Source: CAZAZQ01 sp964489705
GTDB taxonomy: Bacteria; Zixibacteria; MSB-5A5; GN15; FEB-12
Direction: 5' to 3'
NCBI GenBank assembly: GCA_964489705.1
Contig: CAZAZQ010000028.1
Span: 1-22,061, forward strand
DNA: 22,061 bases
The notes beneath the pieces were generated by a model that was given only the letters and a program-made list of their open reading frames with translations, made no database searches and was not told the origin of the DNA. Of this stretch, positions 1 to 8,129 are shown piece after piece (position 1 is the stretch's first letter; each line of letters starts with the position of its first letter). Both the position numbers and the translations under genes were made by a program.

Positions 1-21
1 ATACTCAAACATAGTCCCATA

Positions 22-57
22 CCAAAACCCCGTCGAACATAGGCGGGGTTTTGGCTT
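22..57 (+). terminator. Rho-independent terminator of a gene left of the window
   Basis: An 11-bp perfect inverted repeat (CCAAAACCCCG at 22-32 and CGGGGTTTTGG at 44-54, 11-nt loop) is followed by CTTTAT. No gene lies between the left edge and the hairpin, so it probably ends a + strand gene outside the window. The stem carries its own A and T runs, so it could work in both directions. Confidence 0.65.
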
Positions 58-177
58 TATTGGGGAGAGGAAACCTTACTACTCCTTTTACGGGGTTTAC
101 ATCCGGAGAACTGTCCATAAAGCGTCCATCATGTCTACCGATTCAATTTCCGTACTTAGGTAAACTCAAAATTTCGC

Positions 178-206
178 TTGACAAAATGTCCATAGTTGTC
201 TATACT
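178..206 (+). promoter_or_regulatory. Near-consensus sigma-70 promoter
   Basis: A perfect -35 box TTGACA (178-183), a 17-bp spacer and a -10 box TATACT (201-206, 5 of 6 to consensus) lie here. Transcription would start near 212-214 and meet the strong terminator at 311-343, giving a transcript of about 130 nt. It is the best promoter match I found in the window, yet it drives no large gene. Confidence 0.7.
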
Positions 207-225
207 TTTTATAGAAGGGCTGCTG

Positions 226-345
226 ATGGGGTTGAAAGGCATCAAGCCTACCCCGCCGCCGAAAGCGACAAAGAAAGCAGCAACCTTCCGAACATCTCAA
301 TCTAAAGTTTCACCCTTCGACGTCCGGTCGAAGGGTGCTTTTTGA
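226..345 (+). CDS. Possible 39-residue basic peptide (or the body of a small RNA)
   Basis: Between a near-consensus promoter (178-206) and a strong terminator (311-343) there is an ORF starting ATG at 226, with a purine-rich AAGGG at 215-219 six bases upstream. The peptide begins MGLKGIKPTPPPKATKKAA and is rich in Lys, Pro, Ala and Ser, with no hydrophobic segment and no family I recognise. Its stop (TGA 343-345) lies just after the terminator stem, so the last codons run through the hairpin; that is unusual for a real gene and argues for a non-coding RNA of about 130 nt instead. A longer reading frame (51-305) overlaps the promoter itself and is not credible. That something short is transcribed is well supported; that it is translated is not. 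Confidence 0.3.
   Translation: MGLKGIKPTPPPKATKKAATFRTSQSKVSPFDVRSKGAF
311..343 (+). terminator. Strong Rho-independent terminator of the short transcript
   Basis: An 11-bp perfect stem (CACCCTTCGAC at 311-321 and GTCGAAGGGTG at 327-337) with a 5-nt loop is followed by CTTTTTG. It ends the transcript that starts at the promoter at 178-206, which makes the unit self-contained and separate from the symporter gene at 557. Confidence 0.8.
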
Positions 346-465
346 CTCCCTTCCCTTTTATTCACATCCGTCGATTACAATGACACGAAAACTTTCTCCC
401 TTGAAAAAATTACTTGTTGATTTATCCTCTTCGGATTTTAGTTTATTCCCAACAACAAACCAGCG

Positions 466-506
466 TCCTTGGTGAAGCACTCTCCCTCAAGGAAAAAAGA
501 GAGAGT
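466..506 (+). promoter_or_regulatory. Candidate H-type pseudoknot in the leader of the symporter gene
   Basis: Two 6-bp helices interlock: TCCTTG (466-471) with CAAGGA (488-493), and ACTCTC (479-484) with GAGAGT (501-506). The 5' arm of the second helix sits in the loop of the first and its 3' arm lies beyond it, with an A-rich linker (494-500) across the first helix. A small 5-bp hairpin (526-538) follows, next to the ribosome binding site (AAAGGAG 544-550). This could be an RNA control element, or two alternative hairpins. I cannot match it to a known riboswitch class. A weak promoter-like TTGAAA (401-406) with TATCCT (423-428) lies upstream. The rest of 346-556 shows nothing else. Confidence 0.3.
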
Positions 507-556
507 ACCTCGCCGGAACGGTAAGTGTTGACACAACAGAGCCAAAGGAGTAAACG

Positions 557-1981
557 GTGGATTCCAATGCCATTCTCACCATTTCGTTTATCGTTTACAC
601 TCTCATCGTAATCATCATCGGACTTTACAGCACCAAAAAACAAAAACAAACCGAAGCGGACTTCGTACTGGCAAACCGGGAATTGGGACCATGGGTTTCG
701 GCTCTTTCCGCTTCTGCCAGTGCTGAGTCGGGCTGGGTGATGTTGGGTTTGGTCGGAGAAGCATACGTATCCGGCTTGTCCGCCTTCTGGATCGTTCCCG
801 GCATCGCATTGGGCTACCTGTTCAATTGGTTTGTTATCGCCGAACGGTTGCGCAAAAGCACATTGCAGACCGGTGCCGTCACCCTTCCCCAGTATATAAG
901 CCACCGTTTTGGAAAAGACTCGACCGCTCTCCGCGTTATTCCGGTAGTCATTATCACGGCTGCCATGCTCGGTTATGTCGCGGCGCAAATGAACGCTGCC
1001 GGTAAAGCCTTCGACGCAGTCTTCCACCTGCCGTACTGGCTCGGAGTTCTCGTCGGTGCTGCCGTCATTATGACTTACACGATTTCCGGCGGTTTTCGAG
1101 CCGTCTGCTGGACAGACGTTGTACAGGCAAGCTTCATGATGGTAGCACTTATCGGCATGCCGATTATTGTTCTGTTCAAAATCGGCGGATTTTCCCATTT
1201 CTTGTCGCAGGCACCGCCGGAACTTTTAAGCTTCACCGCCGGTAAATCCGGCTTCGTGCTCATCGGTTTCATCGTGGGATTCTTAGGAATCGGCTTGGGG
1301 TATCCGGGGCAACCGCACATCCTTTCCCGATTCATGGCGGTCAAAAATTCCCAATCCGTCAAGCAAGGCGGCATGATCGCTTTCGGCTGGATGATAGTGG
1401 TTTATTTCGGAGCGATTTTTTTCGGCGTTTTCGCCCATGTCCTTTTCGGAACCCTTACCGACCCCGAACAAGCTCTTCCTTTAGCGGTCGGAAAACTTCT
1501 TCCTCCTGTCTTGGGCGGCTTCGTCATCGCCGCTATCGTCTCCGCCATTTGCTCCACGGCGGATTCGCAACTCATTGTTGTCTCGACGACGTTTTCCCGA
1601 GACGTACTCCCTTACTTCACGAAGAAAAAGAAACTCTCGTTTCGACAGATCCAATCCATCGACCGCATCGTCCTTATTATCCTGGGAATACTTTCGGTTG
1701 CCTTCGCTCTCTCGAAAAACCGGATTATTTTCCAATTTGTTCTGTATGCCTGGTCGGCTCTGGGAGCCTCTTTCGGACCCGTCATCATTTTAGGGTTGTT
1801 GTGGAAACGCACCACCAAGGCTGGAGTCATCGCTGGAATGCTCACCGGTAGCATCGTAACCGTGGTATGGAAAAACGTTCCGGCTCTCAAATCTGCCATG
1901 TACGAGTTGGTTCCCGCGTTCTTTTTGGCGACCGTTGCAGTCGTCATCGGGAGCATACTGAGCAACAGGGAGCGAAGCTAA
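557..1981 (+). CDS. putP: Sodium:solute symporter, PutP (sodium/proline) type
   Basis: This 474-residue inner-membrane protein belongs to the SSS family, whose members carry a small organic solute, in PutP proline, into the cell with sodium. It is hydrophobic throughout, consistent with about 13 membrane helices, and only slightly shorter than E. coli PutP (502). It matches PutP along its length: NRELGPWVSALSASAS (40-55), a WTDVVQAS segment, GIGLGYPGQPHILSRFMAV, the CSTADSQL segment that holds the conserved Ser-Thr sodium ligands, and the SALGASFGPVI segment. The start is GTG at 557, fixed by AAAGGAG (544-550) six bases upstream. By eye, the essential sodium-site Asp55 of PutP is Ala56 here, with a Glu next to it (Glu57). 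The substrate is therefore less certain than the family. It stands alone on its strand with no clear terminator after it. Confidence 0.85.
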   Translation: MDSNAILTISFIVYTLIVIIIGLYSTKKQKQTEADFVLANRELGPWVSALSASASAESGWVMLGLVGEAYVSGLSAFWIVPGIALGYLFNWFVIAERLRKSTLQTGAVTLPQYISHRFGKDSTALRVIPVVIITAAMLGYVAAQMNAAGKAFDAVFHLPYWLGVLVGAAVIMTYTISGGFRAVCWTDVVQASFMMVALIGMPIIVLFKIGGFSHFLSQAPPELLSFTAGKSGFVLIGFIVGFLGIGLGYPGQPHILSRFMAVKNSQSVKQGGMIAFGWMIVVYFGAIFFGVFAHVLFGTLTDPEQALPLAVGKLLPPVLGGFVIAAIVSAICSTADSQLIVVSTTFSRDVLPYFTKKKKLSFRQIQSIDRIVLIILGILSVAFALSKNRIIFQFVLYAWSALGASFGPVIILGLLWKRTTKAGVIAGMLTGSIVTVVWKNVPALKSAMYELVPAFFLATVAVVIGSILSNRERS

Positions 1982-2082
1982 CTTCTTAAGATAAATACCT
2001 ACAAACGGAACTATCGCAAGCACCCCCGAAACACGACATTATCTCCGACTTACTCCACGTATGACCCCACGGCAAAAAATGC

Positions 2083-2111
2083 TTTACAAATAGGTGTTTT
2101 TTGTCGATATT
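2083..2111 (+). promoter_or_regulatory. Possible promoter of the Asp-box/dockerin gene
   Basis: TTTACA (2083-2088) is followed after 17 bp by GATATT (2106-2111), each a moderate match to sigma-70 boxes, in an AT-rich stretch about 40 bp before the start at 2151. A TATTAA (2108-2113) with a 19-bp spacer is an alternative. The ribosome binding site is AGAGGTAAG just before the ATG. Confidence 0.3.
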
Positions 2112-2150
2112 AAGATATATATCAACATTACCCAACCAAAGAGGTAAGAT

Positions 2151-5081
2151 ATGTCACATTTCACGCGTACTATCTGTCTCACCCTCTTCCTCACTTTGCT
2201 GGGAATGAGTCGAGGATGGACGTGGACCGATGTCAAGGTCAACGCCGATACCGACACTTCCACGCAAAATGAACCGAGCGTCACGATAAACCGCCACTAC
2301 CCTGCAGATCCGTTAAACATCGTGGCGGCATACAACGACATGGGGAAAACCCTCGGTATCAGCTATAGCGCCGACAGCGGCAAAACGTGGGCGGACACCC
2401 AACTGCCGTACGTATGGCAAATCACCGGTGATCCCTCGGTCGCTTCGGATATTAACGGCAATGTCTATGCCTGTTTCCTCTCGTACGAAGGGAGTTGGTT
2501 CTACGGGAAGAGCGGTATCTTTGTGTGCAAATCAGTCGACGGCGGCAGAACTTGGCTGACGTCGGCGGCGGTCGATTCCCTGGTGTATACCGGCGGTTCG
2601 GCGGTGCCGTTTGCCGACAAGTGCATGATGACTGTCGATACCAACAGCGGCAGTCCATACCTCAACAACATCTACGTCGCTTGGCAACGAGACGACACCT
2701 TGGGCAAAAACTCGGATATTTATTTTGCCCGATCCACGGACGGCGGTCTGACTTTTTCGACACCAATAAAAATCAACGACAATCCCCCGCAAACCGCATA
2801 CGCCGAAGGAGCATTCCCCTTTGTCGGGGCGGACGGCGACGTGTATGTCTGTTGGTACGATGCTTACTTTAGAGGTCACGAGCCGGGTTCTTTGTATGTT
2901 GACAAGTCAACCGACGGTGGTGTTACTTTTGGTACCGACGTAAAAGTAGCCGACATTAAGACCCCACCGCTGTACACGTTCGGGAACACCGGTTTCAAAG
3001 CAAAAAGCTTCCCGTCCGCCGCAGCCGATCCTTCCGATTCACAAAAGTTGTATATCACCTATATCTCCGATCCTGACGGCTACTTTGACAAACGAATAGA
3101 CAACGGCAAACCGCCGGCAACACCTTTCGGTGGAGCCACGAGTGATCAACCCACCATCGAACGAAACGGAAACTACGTTTACGTCGCCTGGGAAGACTAC
3201 CGAAACGGCGGTGCCACGGATATATACTTCAACCGCTCGTCCGACAACGGGCAAAGCTGGCAGTTAGGCGACATCGGACCGCTGGACAACGGTGATGCCC
3301 CGGGAGCAAACGCTTCCCAACGAGTTCAGCTCAGCAGCGCAGGCAACTACGTTTATGCCGTGTGGCAAGACCACCGGTGGGCGTCGCTGGATATCTTTTT
3401 TAACTACTCGTCTGATAACGGACAAACATGGCAAACGGACAAGTGCATCAGTGGTGGTATTCCCTCGAATTCTCAGTTTCCCAGTATCGCCGCTACCGGT
3501 ACCTATGTGTACGTAGCGTGGCAAGACGACAGAGCAGGCACCGGCAACGATGACATTTACTTTGCCCGTTCGACCGATAACGGAAAAACATGGGGAGCTC
3601 CCATTCGTGTTGATCTGGGCGACAGCCCCGGGGCAAACTCCTCGGTGTCCCCCCGTTTGGCATGTCAAGGGAATTATGTCTACTGTCTCTGGATGGATAC
3701 GAGAAACGGCGGCACTTACCTTCCCTATTTCAATTATTCCTCCGACAACGGGGTGACGTGGCAAGCCGTCTCGACGCAACTGAGTCAAGGCTCAGGATAC
3801 TGGTGCCAGTTGCCGATTCGAGGAGGCTTGGCATGTACCGGCAATTACGTCTATGCCTGCTGGTCGGACACGCGGGACGGAAGCGGCATATCACAGGTCT
3901 TCTTCAACCGCTCTACTAACAACGGCGCCACATGGGGAACCGATGTGAGAATAAGCGACAGTACGGGAAATCTTGCCTTCAATCCATCAATGGATATCCA
4001 AGGAAACTACGTGTACATTGGGTGGGAAGATTACCGGGTTTCCGGGTTCAGCGAAATCTTTTTTGATTACTCGCCGGATAACGGTGCAACATGGCAATCG
4101 CCCGACATCGGTCCGCTCGATGCCGGTGGAATCGCATTCCCGGCGGCTGCTCCGGAAATCAAGTCCGACGGCAATTACGTATATGCCACCTGGCAGGATT
4201 CTCGCAGGATTATCAGCGGTGGCTTCGTCCCAGACATTTACTTTGCCCGCTCTACAAATAACGGCGCCTCCTGGCAAGGAGATATCCGCCTCAATTGGGG
4301 GACCCAGCCGTTTGGGTTGCTGCCGCATAGCTTCCCCCTCATGGTCGCCGGAAATGGATACGTCACCGTCGTCTGGCAAGACCCGCGGTACTTCGGGGCA
4401 CCAAACATCTACGCCAACAACTCCACCGACTCCGGCGGCACCTGGTTGAGCGGCTTGGATGAAGCCAATGTCTTCTGCGTTCGTTCAACCGACGGCGGCG
4501 CTTCCTGGCATACCCCGGTGACCGTTAATGACGACGGAACGAATTACGCCCAGGTCCTTCCCTGGGTTGCCGTCAAAGAAAACGGCACGGTTGATATCTC
4601 GTACTACCATTTCCGCATGACATCTCTGGATTCGTATGTACCGGGCGCCGAAGTCCGCATGGCTGTCAGTACCAACGGCGGAGTCAGTTTCGGTCCGAGC
4701 TTTGCCGTTCAAGACACGGTCGTTGCGCCGCTGACCTCATGGGTCGGAGAATACAACGGCATGGCGGTGTTGGATTCTTTCGTGTACACCGTGTTCACCG
4801 ACAATGAAACCAACGGCAATTCGGACATTTATATCGATCGGGCGGTCAATCCCGCTTCGTGCTGTAATCACGACGGCATCCGAGGCGACAGCGATTACAA
4901 TATGTCCCTGAATGTCGCCGACTTGACCTTCCTGGTAAATTACCTCTTCAAAGGCGGTTCCGCCCCAATCTGTTCCGAAGAAGGAGATGTCAACGGCGAT
5001 GGAGGAATTAACGTTGCCGACTTAACCTATCTCGTTAACTATCTCTTCAAAGGCGGTGCGGCGCCTCCCGCCTGTCCGTAA
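2151..5081 (+). CDS. Secreted Asp-box (BNR) repeat protein with C-terminal type I dockerin
   Basis: The 976-residue product starts with a hydrophobic export signal (about 1-22). The body is built from modules of about 57 residues of the form 'NYVYVAWxDxR...DIYFxRSxDNGxTW'; I count 14 Asp-boxes between residues 73 and 847. This fold occurs in sialidases, other glycan-active enzymes and sorting receptors; I see no proof of sialidase active-site residues, so an enzyme activity is not claimed. The C-terminus (903-976) is a dockerin: two 22-residue calcium-binding repeats (Asp913/Asp915/Asn917/Asp924 and Asp946/Asn948/Asp950/Asp957), each followed by a LVNYLFKGG helix, flanked by Cys904-905, Cys941 and Cys975. 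Dockerins bind cohesins, so the protein is probably held on another surface protein. It has its own terminator and is likely a single-gene unit. Confidence 0.85.
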   Translation: MSHFTRTICLTLFLTLLGMSRGWTWTDVKVNADTDTSTQNEPSVTINRHYPADPLNIVAAYNDMGKTLGISYSADSGKTWADTQLPYVWQITGDPSVASDINGNVYACFLSYEGSWFYGKSGIFVCKSVDGGRTWLTSAAVDSLVYTGGSAVPFADKCMMTVDTNSGSPYLNNIYVAWQRDDTLGKNSDIYFARSTDGGLTFSTPIKINDNPPQTAYAEGAFPFVGADGDVYVCWYDAYFRGHEPGSLYVDKSTDGGVTFGTDVKVADIKTPPLYTFGNTGFKAKSFPSAAADPSDSQKLYITYISDPDGYFDKRIDNGKPPATPFGGATSDQPTIERNGNYVYVAWEDYRNGGATDIYFNRSSDNGQSWQLGDIGPLDNGDAPGANASQRVQLSSAGNYVYAVWQDHRWASLDIFFNYSSDNGQTWQTDKCISGGIPSNSQFPSIAATGTYVYVAWQDDRAGTGNDDIYFARSTDNGKTWGAPIRVDLGDSPGANSSVSPRLACQGNYVYCLWMDTRNGGTYLPYFNYSSDNGVTWQAVSTQLSQGSGYWCQLPIRGGLACTGNYVYACWSDTRDGSGISQVFFNRSTNNGATWGTDVRISDSTGNLAFNPSMDIQGNYVYIGWEDYRVSGFSEIFFDYSPDNGATWQSPDIGPLDAGGIAFPAAAPEIKSDGNYVYATWQDSRRIISGGFVPDIYFARSTNNGASWQGDIRLNWGTQPFGLLPHSFPLMVAGNGYVTVVWQDPRYFGAPNIYANNSTDSGGTWLSGLDEANVFCVRSTDGGASWHTPVTVNDDGTNYAQVLPWVAVKENGTVDISYYHFRMTSLDSYVPGAEVRMAVSTNGGVSFGPSFAVQDTVVAPLTSWVGEYNGMAVLDSFVYTVFTDNETNGNSDIYIDRAVNPASCCNHDGIRGDSDYNMSLNVADLTFLVNYLFKGGSAPICSEEGDVNGDGGINVADLTYLVNYLFKGGAAPPACP
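2367..4691 (+). repeat. Fourteen Asp-box modules
   Basis: Asp-boxes (S-x-D/N-x-G-x-T/S-W/F) start at residues 73, 128, 195, 253, 363, 420, 474, 530, 588, 641, 701, 758, 779 and 840. Most steps are 53-61 residues. The step 253 to 363 is double length, suggesting one degenerate module, and 758 to 779 is only 21 residues, so one of that pair is not a separate blade. The number suggests two beta-propellers in tandem. Confidence 0.75.
4911..5057 (+). repeat. Duplicated dockerin segment
   Basis: The two dockerin halves encode nearly the same helix: NVADLTFLVNYLFKGG (4911-4958) and NVADLTYLVNYLFKGG (5010-5057). Third-position differences show that the copies are old and selected at protein level, not a fresh DNA duplication. 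Confidence 0.75.
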
Positions 5082-5102
5082 CTGAAAAAAGAAACCTGTC
5101 GG

Positions 5103-5139
5103 AAAGCCGTCTCGGGAACTCCTTGAGACGGCTTTTCTT
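5103..5139 (+). terminator. Rho-independent terminator after the dockerin gene
   Basis: An 11-bp perfect stem (AAAGCCGTCTC at 5103-5113 and GAGACGGCTTT at 5125-5135) with an 11-nt loop ends in TTTTCTT. It lies 22 bp past the stop at 5081 and separates this gene from the kinase operon. The remaining 160 bp to 5300 contain no convincing promoter, only weak matches near 5232-5261. Confidence 0.8.
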
Positions 5140-5299
5140 GATTGGGAAGATTATATGCTGAGTACAACGAAGAAAATCGACGGATAAAACGGGAGGCCAA
5201 CCGGAAAAAGGAAAGCGTTCCCTCCCTGCAATTGCGGATTGTGTGTCTCTTTTGTTATTTTAGTTGAACACAGAGGAAGAAATACCTATATAAGACGCT

Positions 5300-6973
5300 A
5301 TGGAAGAACAGTATATCGGCAGCTACAAGGTTCTGAAAAAAATCGGCGCCGGGGGCATGGCAAAAGTCTACTTAGCCGTCCACCAAGATGTTCCCAATTT
5401 GAAAGTTATTCTTAAGATTCTGAGCGACCCCCGCTTGGGAGAGCGCTTCAAGCAGGAAGCCGATAAGCTCGCTTTGCTGGACGGGCATCCCAACATCTGC
5501 CGTATCAAGCACTTTTTCAACCACGGCGAAGACATTGTCATCGCCATGGAGTATATCGACGGCATCACCCTCGAGGAAAAAATAGCCGCCGAAGGAAAAC
5601 TCCCTCTTGCCGAAGCGCTGCAAATTATCAGTGACGTGCTCGACATTCTGGATTTCGCTCACCAAAAGGGGATATACCACCGCGACATCAAGCCCGGTAA
5701 TATCATGATAGACAAAAAAGGGCAGGTAAAAATCATCGATTTCGGCATTGCCAAGGGAAAAACCGACCCCAACTTGACGTTGGCAGGCACGGCATGCGGC
5801 ACCCCCACCTATATGGCGCCGGAACAGTTCAACCCCACCCAAGACACCAACTACGCCCTGGTCGATCTCTATGCCGCCGGCACGACGCTTTTCTACTTGC
5901 TGACCGGAGAAGTGCCGTTCAAGGGAGAAAATGAGTTTGCCATTCGCGACGCCAAGCTGTTCTCCGATCCGCCGAAACCGCGGAGCCTTAACCCTGAAAT
6001 TCCCAAGAACGTCGAAGAGATTATCCTCAAGTCTTTGGCGAAAGAGCCTGCCAAGCGTTTTCAATCGGCGGCGGAAATGCGCCAGGCAATCGAAGCGATT
6101 AAGATCCCCGCCGCTAAAGGCGTTACCCCTCCTTCAGAAAATGTGACGCAACAGGTTTCCCTATCCCCACCGAAGAAATCGTACACGAAACTCATTATCG
6201 GGGTGGTGCTCGCGATTGCTGTCATCGCCGCTTTAGGCTATTACTTCTTCGGAACCCCACCTCCTCCCACAGTCGGAATGCTCGCTGTCAATGTAACGCC
6301 GCCCGCCGATATTTACATCGACGATATTCAGGTGGGGACAAAAGAAAGTGCCATTGTAACCAATCAAGAAGCAGGACGGCATGTTGTCCGGGTGTTTCAT
6401 GAAAACGCCGAGCCGCAATATCTGTACGACACGGTCGACCTCGTTGCCGACTCCGTGGTTACCGTCAACTTTGACTTTTCCCCGTACCTTCCGGTACCCA
6501 AAGGAACGCTCCTGTTGACCATCGAGCCGTATGGAAAAGTCTATCTCGACGACAGCTTGGTAGAGAAACGAGCCTCCCAGTTCCGTATGGAATGCGACAC
6601 CGGTACGCATGTCGTTCGCATTGAAAACCGAAAAGCGACTGTGAAGGTTATTCATGATACGATCTCCGTCAGCCGGGACGAAACGATAACCCGTGAATAT
6701 ACTTTCACAATTAAAACGGCTCCGCCTCCTTCCTCCACTCCGCCCAAAACAACGTTGGTCAATGTGGTTGTGGTCTCCAAGCCGCGCGGCGCGTATGTCT
6801 ACATTGACGGGAAAAAGCAAAAACAACAGACCAACTACACGTTCAAATTGAAACCGGGCAGACATATCATTACCGCCCGCCTTACCTACGGCGGAGAAGA
6901 GCGACAACTTGTTGATACCATTGACGTTAAAAAAGACATTCCAAACAAAGTTGTTTTTGACTTTGAGAATTGA
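5300..6973 (+). CDS. Membrane Ser/Thr protein kinase with extracytoplasmic PEGA repeats
   Basis: The 557-residue product is a PknB-type kinase. The catalytic domain (about 8-268) is complete: glycine loop GAGGMAKVYLA (16-26), ATP lysine Lys39, catalytic loop HRDIKPGN (127-134, Asp129), DFG (147-149) and APE (173-175). A single membrane helix (about 297-318) follows a short linker, so the kinase faces the cytoplasm. The outer part (325-555) holds three PEGA-like beta repeats, each with a 'V/IYIDD'-like strand and a 'GxHxVR' turn; PEGA domains are thought to bind surface ligands. The start at 5300 is forced by an in-frame stop just upstream (5291), but the nearest purine-rich site (GAGGA near 5272) is too far to serve, so translation may be weak or unusual. 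It is the first gene of a five-gene run whose other products all go to the envelope, and probably controls them. Confidence 0.88.
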   Translation: MEEQYIGSYKVLKKIGAGGMAKVYLAVHQDVPNLKVILKILSDPRLGERFKQEADKLALLDGHPNICRIKHFFNHGEDIVIAMEYIDGITLEEKIAAEGKLPLAEALQIISDVLDILDFAHQKGIYHRDIKPGNIMIDKKGQVKIIDFGIAKGKTDPNLTLAGTACGTPTYMAPEQFNPTQDTNYALVDLYAAGTTLFYLLTGEVPFKGENEFAIRDAKLFSDPPKPRSLNPEIPKNVEEIILKSLAKEPAKRFQSAAEMRQAIEAIKIPAAKGVTPPSENVTQQVSLSPPKKSYTKLIIGVVLAIAVIAALGYYFFGTPPPPTVGMLAVNVTPPADIYIDDIQVGTKESAIVTNQEAGRHVVRVFHENAEPQYLYDTVDLVADSVVTVNFDFSPYLPVPKGTLLLTIEPYGKVYLDDSLVEKRASQFRMECDTGTHVVRIENRKATVKVIHDTISVSRDETITREYTFTIKTAPPPSSTPPKTTLVNVVVVSKPRGAYVYIDGKKQKQQTNYTFKLKPGRHIITARLTYGGEERQLVDTIDVKKDIPNKVVFDFEN

Positions 6974-7023
6974 TATTATAATGCGGTTTCACTACTTCCT
7001 TTGTGGGAAGCATCATACATGAT

Positions 7024-7030
7024 AAGGAGG
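7024..7030 (+). promoter_or_regulatory. Ribosome binding site setting the start at 7036
   Basis: AAGGAGG lies five bases before ATG 7036. This rules out the longer frame from 7003, whose extra residues would spoil the signal peptide, and favours 7036 over the internal ATG at 7054. Confidence 0.75.
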
Positions 7031-7035
7031 AAATA

Positions 7036-8088
7036 ATGTTGAAAAGAAACACGATGAAAAATTACCTACTCACCTTTGCCGTAGCTGTTCTCGTGACGCT
7101 TGTGAGCGTATCCCTGCCGAGAGCGCAGGAAGACAAGAAAATCTCCGACGTTCTCGCCGAAGCTCTCAAGTACTACAACGAAGGGGACTTCGACAAAGGA
7201 ATCGATATCGCCCAAGCCCTTTTCAACCGAAAAGATTTACTGCCGCAGGACAGCATCGCCATTTATGAAGTTTTGGGAATCCTCACGTATGCCAAGGGAG
7301 AAGATTACCGCAAGCAATCGTTTGCTTACTTGGATAAGATTTCCGAAGTGGGTCCCTGCGTCATTCATCTTCCCCACGAGATCTGGCCTGCCGAACTTCG
7401 TCATAAGTGGTATGAAATCCTCAAGGAAAAAGAAAGCCTCTCCTGTCCGGAAGAAGACAAATCCAACATTAAGACTATCGCCATCATGGAATTCGACAAC
7501 TACTCCATCGGAGAATATCAGGAAAAGTTAGGCCCGATTGGCAAAGGGCTGGCGGATTTCTTTGAGCACGATTTCGGCAAAATCAGCACGATGAAAGTAG
7601 TGGAACGGGACAAAATCAACTACGTCATCAAGGAACACGAGCTTCAAAAATCGGGCATGGTCGACCGCTCGACGGCGGTGAGAGCCGGTAAGTTATTGGG
7701 CGCCAAGTACATGGTCTTCGGCAGCATCACCCAGCTTGACGACAAACACACCCGCATGATTGTTCGGGTGGTTGACGTGGAAACGTCGGAAATCATCGCC
7801 TCCGTCGATCGGGAAGACAAGCCGGAATACTCCCGCTTGGAAAAAGAACTGGTGGAAGAGTTAGCCAAAAAGCTCGATGTTACCCTCAGCGACGACATCA
7901 AAGCTTTGATACGCGAAGGCGGCACCGAGTCGCTCGATGCCACCGCCTTGTACGCCAAGGGACTGGAATACATGGACCGCTACGACTACAAAAAGGCGTA
8001 CGAGTTCTTTAAGAAAGCCTATGAGCTCGACAACAACTTCGTTGAAGCAAAACGGAAAATGGAAATCTACCAACCGTTGGCGACATGA
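7036..8088 (+). CDS. Exported CsgG-like protein with TPR segments
   Basis: The 350-residue product has an N-terminal signal (hydrophobic 10-28, probable cleavage near Arg-Ala30) without a lipobox cysteine. Residues 40-125 look like helical TPR-type repeats. Residues 145-282 form a CsgG-like domain: 'IKTIAIMEFDNYS', then 'MKVVERDKINYVIKE', 'SGMVDRSTAVRAGKLLGAKY' and 'VFGSITQLDDK', the order seen in the CsgG/HfaB/FlgO group. A C-terminal TPR (about 300-340, 'YAKGLEYMDRYDYKKAYEFF') closes the protein. CsgG itself is a lipoprotein pore that exports curli subunits; this protein lacks the lipid anchor, so it is better read as a periplasmic partner than as the pore. It lies 62 bp after the kinase gene and overlaps the next reading frame region. 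Family membership is fairly sure; function is inference. Confidence 0.75.
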   Translation: MLKRNTMKNYLLTFAVAVLVTLVSVSLPRAQEDKKISDVLAEALKYYNEGDFDKGIDIAQALFNRKDLLPQDSIAIYEVLGILTYAKGEDYRKQSFAYLDKISEVGPCVIHLPHEIWPAELRHKWYEILKEKESLSCPEEDKSNIKTIAIMEFDNYSIGEYQEKLGPIGKGLADFFEHDFGKISTMKVVERDKINYVIKEHELQKSGMVDRSTAVRAGKLLGAKYMVFGSITQLDDKHTRMIVRVVDVETSEIIASVDREDKPEYSRLEKELVEELAKKLDVTLSDDIKALIREGGTESLDATALYAKGLEYMDRYDYKKAYEFFKKAYELDNNFVEAKRKMEIYQPLAT

Positions 8089-8117
8089 GAGAAAACCAAC
8101 GTAAATCCAATTCTGAC

Positions 8118-8122
8118 CGAGG
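8118..8122 (+). promoter_or_regulatory. Ribosome binding site setting the start at 8130
   Basis: GAGGA lies seven bases before ATG 8130. An earlier in-frame ATG at 8085 overlaps the previous stop (ATGA) and would add 15 polar residues before the lipoprotein signal; 8130 gives a normal lipobox with Cys20. Confidence 0.6.
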
Positions 8123-8129
8123 AAAAGTA

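Noticed and set aside
51..305. 84-codon reading frame on the + strand
   Set aside because: It spans the promoter at 178-206, begins inside the left terminator hairpin, has no ribosome binding site and no recognisable protein pattern.
443..1198. 251-codon - strand frame opposite the symporter
   Set aside because: The + strand matches PutP along its whole length; the - strand translation is low-complexity and unlike any family I know.
6977..6982. Perfect TATAAT just after the kinase stop codon
   Set aside because: There is no -35-like box at 16-18 bp; the best, TTGTTT, has a 20-bp spacer. An internal promoter for the CsgG-like gene is possible but not supported.
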